From JBHIKY01 sp042139015 (GTDB lineage Bacteria; Bacillota; Bacilli; Bacillales; Marinococcaceae): a DNA stretch of 64,000 bases. Position 1 is the first letter of the stretch. Each line of letters starts with the position of its first letter. The stretch lies in contig NZ_JBHIKY010000008.1 in NCBI RefSeq assembly GCF_042139015.1, positions 62,001-126,000 on the forward strand. Direction: 5' to 3'. The notes below the pieces were generated by a model. The model made no database searches, was not told where the DNA came from, and worked only from the letters and a program-made list of their open reading frames with translations. A program made the translations under genes and the position numbers. Shown in pieces: positions 16,561 through 24,230 of this stretch.

Positions 16561-16652
16561 GATCACTTACTCCGGTAAATTGATGCCTCAATTGACTTTT
16601 CCTTTTCAGAGCTAAGAAAATGGCTGGAAAGCCGCCAATCTCCAAAACATAC

Positions 16653-16685
16653 AGGAACCCACGCTTCAGTAAAGCATGGGTTCCT
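16653..16685 (-). terminator. Long hairpin downstream of the nfeD-like gene
   Basis: AGGAACCCACGCTT and AAGCATGGGTTCCT form a 14-bp stem with one mismatch. The U run is weak, so its role as a terminator is likely but not certain. Confidence 0.55.
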
Positions 16686-16720
16686 CAACAGCCTGGACGC
16701 AGTCATTTGTCTGCGCTTTT

Positions 16721-17368
16721 TTATGCATTATTTTGCTGGTTCTCGCTTTTGCGGATTAAAATTCTCGTACCATCTACAGATACCACCTCGACATCTGAAT
16801 CTGCATCAATCCATTGGTCTCCACTGGTGGCACTGTAATGCTCCCCCTCAATTTCAACTGTTCCGGTAGGACGAAAAGCAGTCAATGCTCTCCCATTCTT
16901 TCCTTGCAGTGCTTTGTAGCCTTCATTCATCGAATTATAGCCACGATCTGTGCTTAACCGTTCACGGAGCGTAATTTTGTTCCATAAATCTCTTCTTGGA
17001 AAGACTTTCATAAATAGCGGTGCGCAGCAAAGACCTGCGAGAAAACCAAACACAACGAGCGTGCCGTATAAAATGCTCGGAGTTGGTACTGCAAGCCCAA
17101 AGCTCATTAATAGAATCCCAATTAGTGCAAAGGTTCCGTCACTAAGTAGTTTCCCATCAATGATAATAAGAGCCAGACCCGCTACAAAAAGCAGTACGAT
17201 CCAGACAGAGCCGGCATCAGGGATATGATAAGAAAAAAACAATCCAAAGAAAGCGACTCCAAGAACGGCAAACAATGCTTTTGATTTAACCAGCAGTTCC
17301 CCGATTAAAAACAAAGACCCAAAAAATACGACTAAGAATCCAATACTGGCAGCTTCCAGCCATTCCAT
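16721..17368 (-). CDS. Short NfeD-like membrane protein
   Basis: This is a 215-residue protein with four or five membrane segments (about 5-145), then a C-terminal OB-fold NfeD domain (about 150-208). The domain reads GKNGRALTAFRPTGTVEIEG and then VVSVDGTRILIRK. The short NfeD type lacks the ClpP-like protease of YqeZ and usually acts with an SPFH/flotillin partner, as YuaF does with FloT. No flotillin gene is beside it; FloA and the long NfeD protein are at 56-58 kb. It may be a membrane-fluidity partner of an unlinked flotillin. The start follows a GGAGCTGGTAAAT site. Confidence 0.85.
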   Translation of the reverse strand: MEWLEAASIGFLVVFFGSLFLIGELLVKSKALFAVLGVAFFGLFFSYHIPDAGSVWIVLLFVAGLALIIIDGKLLSDGTFALIGILLMSFGLAVPTPSILYGTLVVFGFLAGLCCAPLFMKVFPRRDLWNKITLRERLSTDRGYNSMNEGYKALQGKNGRALTAFRPTGTVEIEGEHYSATSGDQWIDADSDVEVVSVDGTRILIRKSENQQNNA

Positions 17369-17866
17369 ATTTACCAGCTCCTTTGAGCAAGTGTAAGTTT
17401 TATATTTTATCTATTTACGTTCATTCATTAATATATGTTTCACTTTTATTTTATCTTTTTTTCAGAGGGATTTCATTAAAAAAGAAAAAACTTCTTTATT
17501 GCTTTTATTCCCATTTTTTTGTATAGATAAATGCTTAGCTAGAAATAATTATCCTGATAAGAAAAAACGGTTAAAATCAGCCAGGTCTTTTTTTGCTAGA
17601 GCATATCCTCTATGCGATATTCAATATATGGTGATTTTACGTAGATGGAAGAACGCAGGGCGGCGACTCCGTCGGGACCAGCGCCGTCTGAAAATCCATT
17701 CTCGCGAAGCTTCGCTGAGGCAGAATTAGTTGAAGACAAGCCACGCGGAAAACGTCCTCCTGCAGGGATGAACTCAACAAAATCTCTTATATTTCAAAAA
17801 ACAGCTGCCGAGACATTCTCGACAGCCTGAAGCTTCCGTATGGACGGTCTAATTATCTTTTTTATT
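17369..17866. other. Gene-free stretch with one dispersed repeat
   Basis: This 498-base AT-rich region upstream of the nfeD-like gene contains R1 copy 1 at 17647-17784. I see nothing else that looks functional. Confidence 0.7.
17647..17784 (+). repeat. Dispersed repeat R1, copy 1
   Basis: This repeat has GGCGGCGACTCCGTCGGGA near the left end and GCGGAAAACGTCCTCC near the right. A conserved core starting TCTGAAAATCCATTCTCGCG and continuing AAGCTTCGCTGAGGC lies between. It shares most of its length with 37446-37580 and its last 100 bases with 28212-28315. Confidence 0.85.
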
Positions 17867-18760
17867 TTATGCTGATTCCTCTTCATTTCCAAACCAGCCA
17901 CTCAGTGAATCAATTAATTCGTTAATAAAATCAAGAAAGCTTGCAATGAAGGACTGAGTATCTTCTCTATTCAAAAATTCATCCAGGTTATCTCTGACGT
18001 GAGATATTTGATCCTGTACTTGGTTCCAATCAATATCTAAATTCTGCATTCTCTCAAACAGTGATACAAGCCCATTGAGTTCCTCTTCTGTGAGTTCAAC
18101 TCCCAGCTCATCTGCCACCCGCTGGATTAAATCCCGTAAATCCTCTTCTGATTCTACAGGATTTTCAGCAATTTCTTCTTTTACACGGGTAACCAGTTCA
18201 GTAGCTTCTTCCATGCCGATGCTTTCTCCAAGTTCAGAGGTTTTTACCATCTCTTCATTCGCTACCTGCTTTTGTTCTTCAGAAATATTTACATCATTTT
18301 GAATTTCGTACGCTTTAATCAATCCAGTGAGAGCACCTGTTCCAGAAACCTCTGAAGGAGCTGTAACATATACGTCCGCATCCTCCACTCCAGCTGTAAC
18401 AAGTGCATTAGCGTACATACCTTCAGTTATTACACTGATATTGTTTGTCTCGACATTGATTCCATCCCCACTGGAGGCTGTCGTGATTTTTGCTGAAGAT
18501 AATGCTCTGGAGCCGATAGTGCCGGCATCAATATAGTTACCTAAATACTCATGTTCTTCTTCATTTGTTACTGTGACTTCTTCTACGTCCTCAGGAACAT
18601 CCATTTCTGAGAGCAGATTAGAGCGTTCCTCCTCGCTGAGATCTTCCCCGAGTGTCACTATGATATCTCCTTCTGCAGAATCGGCAAGCGCACTGACAGG
18701 AACTGCCAATAATACTGCTGTTCCTGAAATAGCAGTAATCAGTTTTTTCCATTTATTCAT
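17867..18760 (-). CDS. DUF1002 secreted protein, YpuA-like
   Basis: This is a 297-residue exported protein. Residues 1-26 form a signal peptide ending ALA-DS. The DUF1002 core starts IIVTLGEDLSEEERSNLLSEM and has the usual stretch with VYVTAPSEVSGTGALTGLIKAYE. The C-terminal 100 residues are acidic helices. Acidic residues strongly exceed basic ones, fitting an external protein in a saline or alkaline medium. B. subtilis YpuA is the recognised homologue; it is linked to envelope biology but its biochemical role is unknown. The start follows a GGAGAGATCATCAAA site. Confidence 0.85.
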   Translation of the reverse strand: MNKWKKLITAISGTAVLLAVPVSALADSAEGDIIVTLGEDLSEEERSNLLSEMDVPEDVEEVTVTNEEEHEYLGNYIDAGTIGSRALSSAKITTASSGDGINVETNNISVITEGMYANALVTAGVEDADVYVTAPSEVSGTGALTGLIKAYEIQNDVNISEEQKQVANEEMVKTSELGESIGMEEATELVTRVKEEIAENPVESEEDLRDLIQRVADELGVELTEEELNGLVSLFERMQNLDIDWNQVQDQISHVRDNLDEFLNREDTQSFIASFLDFINELIDSLSGWFGNEEESA

Positions 18761-18852
18761 TTTGATGATCTCTCCTTTTATTATGAAAACGTTCTAATAT
18801 TTATATCGATGCGTACAAGTAATTATATACTTATTTGTGTTGGAGGTAAAAA

Positions 18853-19176
18853 ATGAAAAAATTAGGTATACTTATTATCGTGTTAGCTGTAGGATTTTCA
18901 ATTTACTATGATTTCAACACAGGCACGCTGCCTGCTGAATCAAATTCGGCACCTCCCCCTCCTGCTGAACCGGCTGAATTATTAGACGACACGGACACAG
19001 CTGAGGTTACAATTGAACATGGACAAACTGTGCTAACCATTGTAGAAAGGCTGCATGACGGTCCCGTACCTGTTCCGATTGAACAAGTAAGTGAAGATTT
19101 TAAAACTTTAAATGGCGGCACTGCACCTGAAAAAATTAAAGTAGATGAAAGTTATCTGTTTCCTTTATATAATTAA
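18853..19176 (+). CDS. yqfZ: Small LysM-like exported protein, YqfZ
   Basis: This is a 107-residue protein with an N-terminal signal or anchor (residues 4-20) and a proline-rich linker (APPPPAEPAE). Its degenerate LysM domain begins VTIEHGQTVLTIVERLH and ends in LFPLYN. LysM binds peptidoglycan glycan chains. Position immediately upstream of ispG matches B. subtilis yqfZ. The ATG follows TTGGAGGTAAAAA. It is divergent from the DUF1002 gene. Confidence 0.82.
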   Translation: MKKLGILIIVLAVGFSIYYDFNTGTLPAESNSAPPPPAEPAELLDDTDTAEVTIEHGQTVLTIVERLHDGPVPVPIEQVSEDFKTLNGGTAPEKIKVDESYLFPLYN

Positions 19177-19196
19177 TTTATAACTGCCCTGAATGC

Positions 19197-19226
19197 TTGC
19201 CAAAACGTTCAGTACGCTGATACAAT
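19197..19226 (+). promoter_or_regulatory. Sigma-A promoter of ispG
   Basis: TTGCCA (19197-19202) and TACAAT (19221-19226) are spaced by 18 bases and lie 59 bases before the ispG ATG. Confidence 0.6.
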
Positions 19227-19284
19227 GACTTCGTACCACTTTCTGTTTAAGGATTTTCTAATTTGAAAAGGGGCGAATGGATTC

Positions 19285-20394
19285 ATGAGCCAAATCACCC
19301 ACCGAAAAGACACTAGACCAGTAAAAGTCGGAAATCTTACCATCGGAGGCAATGAAGAAGTTGTTGTTCAAAGTATGACGACAACTAAAACATATGACGT
19401 TAAAGCAACAGTAGCAGAGATTTTGAGGCTTGAAGAATCCGGCTGTCAGATAGTCCGGGTGGCCTGCCCAGAAATGAGGGACGCGGAAGCTATTCCTGAA
19501 ATAAAAAAAAGTATAAATATTCCTCTTGTGGTTGACATTCATTTTGATTATCGTCTCGCACTGAAAGCTATCGAGGGAGGAGCAGATAAAATCCGGATAA
19601 ATCCCGGCAATATCGGCTCCCGTGAGAAAGTTGAAGCTGTCGTAAATGCTGCTAAGGAAAAGAATATACCGATACGAATCGGTGTAAATGCTGGTTCATT
19701 AGAGAGGAAAATTCTCGAGAAATATGGATACCCTACAGCAGACGGCATGGTCGAAAGTGCTCTTCACCACATTAAAATATTAGAGGAATTAGACTTCCAT
19801 GATATTATCGTGTCCATGAAGGCATCAGATGTACATCTTGCAATTGAGGCGTATGAAAAAGCTGCAAAAGCATTTTCTTATCCGCTGCACCTCGGAATTA
19901 CAGAATCAGGTACACTCTTTGCCGGTACAGTTAAGAGCGCCGCCGGTCTTGGGGCAATTCTAAACAAAGGCATAGGAAATACATTGAGAATTTCTCTAAG
20001 CGCAGATCCTGTGGAAGAAATAAAAGTTGGACGGGAGCTTCTAAAAACTTTCGGCCTGGCATCAAATGCAGCAACGTTAATTTCCTGCCCTACCTGTGGG
20101 AGAATTGAAATTGATTTAATCAGCATTGCCAATGAAGTGGAAGAATATATTTCCACCATTAAGGCCCCAATTAAAGTAGCAGTGCTCGGTTGCGCCGTAA
20201 ATGGTCCTGGTGAAGCGCGCGAGGCTGATATCGGTATTGCTGGTGCACGTGGTGAAGGTCTTTTGTTCCGGCATGGAGAAATTATTCGGAAAGTTCCTGA
20301 AGAGATAATGGTCGAGGAACTCAAAAAAGAAGTAGATAAGATCGCAGAAGAGCATTATAGAGCTGAAGCAGAAAAAGCTGCCTCAGCTACGTAA
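19285..20394 (+). CDS. ispG: (E)-4-hydroxy-3-methylbut-2-enyl-diphosphate synthase
   Basis: This is a 369-residue iron-sulphur enzyme of the MEP isoprenoid pathway. It reduces MEcPP to HMBPP, the substrate of IspH encoded at 36 kb. The N-terminal TIM barrel starts TRPVKVGNLTIGGNEEVVVQ. The C-terminal cluster domain shows the cysteines of SCPTCGR and LGCAVNGPGEA. Length is normal for the short bacterial form. ATG at 19285 follows AAAAGGGGCG. It has its own promoter and is followed by a very strong terminator. Confidence 0.97.
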   Translation: MSQITHRKDTRPVKVGNLTIGGNEEVVVQSMTTTKTYDVKATVAEILRLEESGCQIVRVACPEMRDAEAIPEIKKSINIPLVVDIHFDYRLALKAIEGGADKIRINPGNIGSREKVEAVVNAAKEKNIPIRIGVNAGSLERKILEKYGYPTADGMVESALHHIKILEELDFHDIIVSMKASDVHLAIEAYEKAAKAFSYPLHLGITESGTLFAGTVKSAAGLGAILNKGIGNTLRISLSADPVEEIKVGRELLKTFGLASNAATLISCPTCGRIEIDLISIANEVEEYISTIKAPIKVAVLGCAVNGPGEAREADIGIAGARGEGLLFRHGEIIRKVPEEIMVEELKKEVDKIAEEHYRAEAEKAASAT

Positions 20395-20480
20395 CGCCAA
20401 AAAAACGTGACTTTCCCCCGTGTCAATCAGGCGAAAGCCTTTGCTTTTTTTAAAAATTTCCACGCTCTGTATAAATGTAT

Positions 20481-20521
20481 AAAAAGCAAGCTGTGCCGGC
20501 ACATCGCCGGCACAGCTTTTG
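20481..20521 (+). terminator. Bidirectional terminator between ispG and yqfX
   Basis: AAGCTGTGCCGGC and GCCGGCACAGCTTTT form a perfect GC-rich stem with a four-base loop. It serves both convergent genes. Confidence 0.92.
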
Positions 20522-20529
20522 TGTTGATG

Positions 20530-20946
20530 CTAGAAAAACGGTCCAAACAGAACGATCATAATGATGGAGAACGCTCCGAGTCCAGCTGCAGAATAGCCGA
20601 GTGTTTTTGCACCTTTTCTTGCAGCAAAAATTCCTAGCACAATTCCAGCTCCACCCATAATGACTGGAAGAAAAAACAAAGAGCAGATACTTAAGATAAG
20701 TGCAGTTACACCAATCCCTGTACCTAGGGATTCATCATTAATATCCGCATCCATTGTTGCGCGTTGCTCTTCTTCCTCACGTTCGGGATTATCCGCGTCT
20801 GAGTTTCTATTTAATCCTGGAGCAGCAACTTCTGCCGCTGTTTCAAGATTATAATCTTCCTCTTCACGGTCATATCCATCCCGAGTAATTACTTCTTCTT
20901 CACCGTCATCAGGGTGATTTTCTTTTTCAAAATCTTTTTCATCCAT
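20530..20946 (-). CDS. yqfX: Membrane protein with DUF4190-type C-terminus, YqfX
   Basis: This is a 138-residue protein. The first 80 residues are soluble and highly acidic (DEKDFEKENHPDDGEEEV). The C-terminus has two membrane helices joined by FAARKGAKTLGYSAAG, a typical DUF4190 hairpin. Location between ispG and zur matches B. subtilis yqfX. Function is unknown. The ATG at 20946 is supported by GGGAGG nine bases upstream; the longer frame starting MERAGRT lacks a site. Confidence 0.82.
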   Translation of the reverse strand: MDEKDFEKENHPDDGEEEVITRDGYDREEEDYNLETAAEVAAPGLNRNSDADNPEREEEEQRATMDADINDESLGTGIGVTALILSICSLFFLPVIMGGAGIVLGIFAARKGAKTLGYSAAGLGAFSIIMIVLFGPFF

Positions 20947-21067
20947 TGTTACGGTCCTCCCTGCTCTCTCCATCTAGTAAAAGAAAAGAGCTTTTTATAG
21001 TATGGACAGAGAGAGGAAGGATCAATCTGACAGATTAAACCTTTGATTTTAAGAAATGGAATTTTAA

Positions 21068-21499
21068 CTAATTTTTAGCAGGAACAGCCTGACACAACTC
21101 ACATACTCCATAAATTTCAAACTTATGGCCAGTGACCTCAAAGCTTCCTTTCACATTATCCTCCAGCATATCCATAGGGCAAGAAGGAATGTGTTTTGTT
21201 TTTCCACATTCAAGGCATATTAAATGATGATGGTGCTGTGAAGTAGAGCAGCTAAAACGGAATCGCTTCTCTCCATCAAGTTCAGTGGTCTCAAGAATTT
21301 CCAAGTCGGCAAACAAAGATAAGTTACGGTAGACAGTATCAAAACTCAATCCAGGATATTCTTTTTGAAGTTCATTTAACACTTCTTTTGCAGGCAGGTA
21401 GCGTTTTTGCTCTGCAAATATCTGCAGCATATGCTCTCGTTTACCAGTGTACTTATAGCCCTCCTGCTTTAATATATCCAGCGCTTTCTCGACATTCAT
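21068..21499 (-). CDS. zur: Zinc uptake regulator Zur (Fur family)
   Basis: This is a 143-residue repressor. The N-terminal winged helix (about 1-80, LSFDTVYRNLSLFADLEIL) is followed by a metal-binding dimer domain. The His cluster QHHHHL, the CLECG motif and the C-terminal CELCQ make up the structural zinc site. It is the last gene of an operon with two permeases and an ATPase and starts 12 bases after the second permease. The linkage to zinc-type transport genes and a Zur-box-like site upstream identify it as Zur rather than Fur or PerR. Confidence 0.93.
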   Translation of the reverse strand: MNVEKALDILKQEGYKYTGKREHMLQIFAEQKRYLPAKEVLNELQKEYPGLSFDTVYRNLSLFADLEILETTELDGEKRFRFSCSTSQHHHHLICLECGKTKHIPSCPMDMLEDNVKGSFEVTGHKFEIYGVCELCQAVPAKN

Positions 21500-21511
21500 G
21501 TTAAACCCTCC

Positions 21512-22336
21512 TTATTGTGAACGGAACGTAAGCCTCTTAAAGCCAATTACTGCCAATAGTATTGACATTGCCGCTACTACGATCATTCCTCCGGTCGCAA
21601 TATCGTATTGATAAGAAAAATAAACCCCGGCAAGCACTGCCATTTCCCCAGCTATAACACTGAATAAGAGCACCTGTTTAAAACTTTTAGCAGCTTTTAA
21701 GGACGCTGCGGCCGGAAGAGAGATCAACGCCCCTGCCAATAAAATTCCGACAACCTTCATCGACATGGAAATGATAAGCGCCACTAATAAACTGAATAAA
21801 AAATTTGTTTTCTTTATGGATACACCGGTTACTTTTGCAAATTCCTGATCAAAGGAAACTGAAATAAATTCCTTAAAAAAGAGAATATATAAAAGAAGAA
21901 CAAATCCACCTGTTACAATAATAAATGTTAAATCACTGTTAGAAACAGATACGATGCTTCCGAATAAATAATCGTACCATTCCCCATATCCTGATGGAGA
22001 AGCGCTCATAATTACCGCGCTTAATCCGACACCGGCAGATAGTATAATGGGAGCTGCCAATTCTTGAAAGGAAAAAAAGACCTGTCTAAGCTTTTCTATA
22101 ATTAATGAACCAGCTAATGCAAAAACAAACCCCATATAGAGTGGATTCACAGAAATAAATTCAATTGCCTGAGCAAGAAGTACTCCAGCAGAGATTCCTG
22201 TTAAAGTAACATGTGATAACGATTCTGAAATAACTGTTGACCTTCTTACAGTGAGTAGGACCCCGACAAGCGGAGCCATCCAGCCGACAATAATGGCAGC
22301 AATAATACCTCGTTCTATAAAAGTTAAATCAAACAA
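21512..22336 (-). CDS. Metal (zinc) ABC transporter permease, second copy
   Basis: This is a 274-residue integral membrane protein of the ABC-3 (ZnuB/MntB) family with about eight or nine helices. The conserved segment SLSHVTLTGISAGVLLA and the ATPase-contacting loop near SLPAAASLKAAKSF are present. It is a diverged paralogue of the adjacent permease, so the two probably form a heterodimer over one ATPase pair. TTG at 22336 is the only plausible start and lacks a good ribosome-binding site, unlike its neighbours. Confidence 0.88.
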   Translation of the reverse strand: MFDLTFIERGIIAAIIVGWMAPLVGVLLTVRRSTVISESLSHVTLTGISAGVLLAQAIEFISVNPLYMGFVFALAGSLIIEKLRQVFFSFQELAAPIILSAGVGLSAVIMSASPSGYGEWYDYLFGSIVSVSNSDLTFIIVTGGFVLLLYILFFKEFISVSFDQEFAKVTGVSIKKTNFLFSLLVALIISMSMKVVGILLAGALISLPAAASLKAAKSFKQVLLFSVIAGEMAVLAGVYFSYQYDIATGGMIVVAAMSILLAVIGFKRLTFRSQ

Positions 22337-22411
22337 AACAGCATCAGCTCATTTTCTAATCTCTAAAAATATATTTTACACGAATCCTTTACAGTAAGAC
22401 AATAAATTGCA

Positions 22412-23284
22412 CTAAGCCGAATGTTCCAGATTACGTCTATATATACGTAAAGGTCTCCCCGCTGCTTTACGGACGGCTATCGTGAGAAGTAAAATCAGCA
22501 ATGATGTCATGACAATCATTCCCCCGGGAGCAAGGTTAAGATGATATGCGGAAACCAGTCCTACTAATATCGATATTTCTCCAAACAGAACGGAATATAT
22601 AAACATCTGCCGAAAGCTTTTAGCCAGCTGAACCGCCGCCGCTGAAGGCAGGGTCATTAATGAGGAAACAAGGAGTATTCCGACAATTCTCATGGATGCA
22701 GCAATTACGAGTGCTGTCATGATGATAAATACAAAATTTATCCATCTTGCGGATAGACCGCTTACCTTAGCCTGCTCCTCATCAAAAGAGAGGAAAAGCA
22801 GTTCTTTATATAATAAAATCAAAACGAATACAACAATAACCGTAACGGCTGCAATTGTGATTAAATCATTTTCCGTTACAGCAATGACACTTCCAAACAG
22901 GTAATTAAACAAATCGTTATTAAAACCGTCTGCAAGCGAAATAAATACAACTCCAAGCCCAATGCCTCCAGACATTGCAATCGGTATTGCAAGTTCCTTA
23001 TAGGAGGAATATACATTGCGGAGACGTTCCATAAATACTGCTCCCCCTGCAGAAAAAACCATTCCCATATAAAGGGGATTCATCGTTTGAAGCAATCCTG
23101 CACTTTGAGATAAATATAAATGAAATGCAATTCCTGTAAGAGTAATATGGGATAGTGCATCAGTGATTAAGGCAAGTCTGCGGACTAAAATAAATACTCC
23201 AAGAACAGGGCCAAGAAAACCGACCATTAACCCGACCAAAAGTGCGTTTTGTAAAAAGTCATATTGTAAAAAAACATCTATCAT
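22412..23284 (-). CDS. znuB: Metal (zinc) ABC transporter permease, ZnuB type
   Basis: This is a 290-residue ABC-3 family permease with about eight or nine helices. The conserved ALSHITLTGIAFHLYLS, the SFDEEQAKVSGL loop and SLMTLPSAAAVQLAKSFRQ are present. It has a basic C-terminal tail (RKAAGRPLRIYRRNLEH). The start ATG overlaps the ATPase stop codon (TAATG), so translation is coupled. There is no substrate-binding protein (ZnuA) gene here, so it must be encoded elsewhere. Confidence 0.92.
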   Translation of the reverse strand: MIDVFLQYDFLQNALLVGLMVGFLGPVLGVFILVRRLALITDALSHITLTGIAFHLYLSQSAGLLQTMNPLYMGMVFSAGGAVFMERLRNVYSSYKELAIPIAMSGGIGLGVVFISLADGFNNDLFNYLFGSVIAVTENDLITIAAVTVIVVFVLILLYKELLFLSFDEEQAKVSGLSARWINFVFIIMTALVIAASMRIVGILLVSSLMTLPSAAAVQLAKSFRQMFIYSVLFGEISILVGLVSAYHLNLAPGGMIVMTSLLILLLTIAVRKAAGRPLRIYRRNLEHSA

Positions 23285-24072
23285 TAAATGTCTCCTCCAT
23301 GTTCACTGCCGTGATCATGTGAAATCACTTGTACTTCATGACCGTACAGAGCTGATAAATCACTATCATTAAATGCATCCGGCGTTCCATGAAAGTGCAG
23401 AGATTTATTAAGGCATGCAACATCTGTAACGTAACTAGTCATTACCCCTACGTCATGGGTGACCATTATCAGCGTTATGTTCCTTTCCATATTGAGCCTG
23501 CTTAGAAGTTGATAAAACTGTTGTACAGATGAAGTATCTATACCTACTGTGGGCTCATCAAGAATTAACAATTCAGGTTCGCTTACAAGAGCTCTAGAAA
23601 TAAATACACGCTGCTGCTGTCCTCCGGAAAGCTCCCCAATATTTCTATTTTTATAATCCAGCATTCCTGTTAATTCAAGTGCTTCTAATACTTTCTGTTT
23701 ATCTTTTCTTTTTAAAAAGCGAAACATCCCAATTTTTCCGAACAAGCCCATGGAGACTACTTCGTAAACGGTAACCGGAAAACCGGTATTAAAACTATTT
23801 GCTTTTTGTGACACGTAACCAATTTTGTCCCATTGATTAAAATGGGCAATCTTTTCGTCAAAGAGCATCACTTTTCCATCAGCAGGTTTCAGCAGGTTCA
23901 AGATTATTTTTACAAGTGTAGATTTACCTGATCCATTCGGGCCGACCAGACCTAAAAATGTACCTTTTTTTATAGTCAAATTTATGTTCTCCAGTACCAG
24001 TCTAGAGCCAAAGTAAAAGGAGACATTGTCTAGTTTGACGGCTTCAGCTGCTGTTTTATTATTTTCAGTCAT
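23284..24072 (-). CDS. znuC: Zinc ABC transporter ATP-binding protein
   Basis: This is a 262-residue ABC ATPase. Walker A is GPNGSGKST near residue 44, the signature is LSGGQQQR, Walker B is LLILDEP, and the switch His is in MVTHD. The C-terminus is histidine-rich (YGHEVQVISHDHGSEHGG), as in zinc transporters. ATG at 24072 is supported by AAAGGGGG. It is the first gene of the operon znuC-znuB-permease2-zur and lies just behind a candidate Zur box. Confidence 0.93.
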   Translation of the reverse strand: MTENNKTAAEAVKLDNVSFYFGSRLVLENINLTIKKGTFLGLVGPNGSGKSTLVKIILNLLKPADGKVMLFDEKIAHFNQWDKIGYVSQKANSFNTGFPVTVYEVVSMGLFGKIGMFRFLKRKDKQKVLEALELTGMLDYKNRNIGELSGGQQQRVFISRALVSEPELLILDEPTVGIDTSSVQQFYQLLSRLNMERNITLIMVTHDVGVMTSYVTDVACLNKSLHFHGTPDAFNDSDLSALYGHEVQVISHDHGSEHGGDI

Positions 24073-24098
24073 CTTGATCCCCCTTTCCCCAACTATTA

Positions 24099-24113
24099 TC
24101 AGAATCATTACGT
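24099..24113 (-). promoter_or_regulatory. Candidate Zur box of the zinc uptake operon
   Basis: TCAGAATCATTACGT matches 11 of 14 fixed positions of the B. subtilis Zur box core TCGTAATnATTACGA and lies 27 bases upstream of the znuC ATG. Binding here would make zur autoregulated. Confidence 0.65.
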
Positions 24114-24230
24114 TTTATACCTTCTAAAGTATACCGCCCTCTTTTAAGCTTGTAAATATATGCAACTTGTCCTTTTGCGACGAAGCATATACGATAAAAG
24201 AGGATAAAGTCATACCCAGGAGGCTTATCG

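Larger units (their letters stand above)
16077..16720. other. Gene-free stretch filled with repeats
   Basis: These 644 bases between yqgB and the nfeD-like gene hold a MITE-like unit, a back-to-back hairpin, a 50-base repeat shared with 30.3 kb, a relic of a common Bacillaceae repeat and a long hairpin (all listed separately). The translated frames across it look spurious. Confidence 0.8.

Noticed and set aside
19878..20324. 148-codon minus-strand frame inside ispG
   Set aside because: It is the complement of a certain gene and has no start context.
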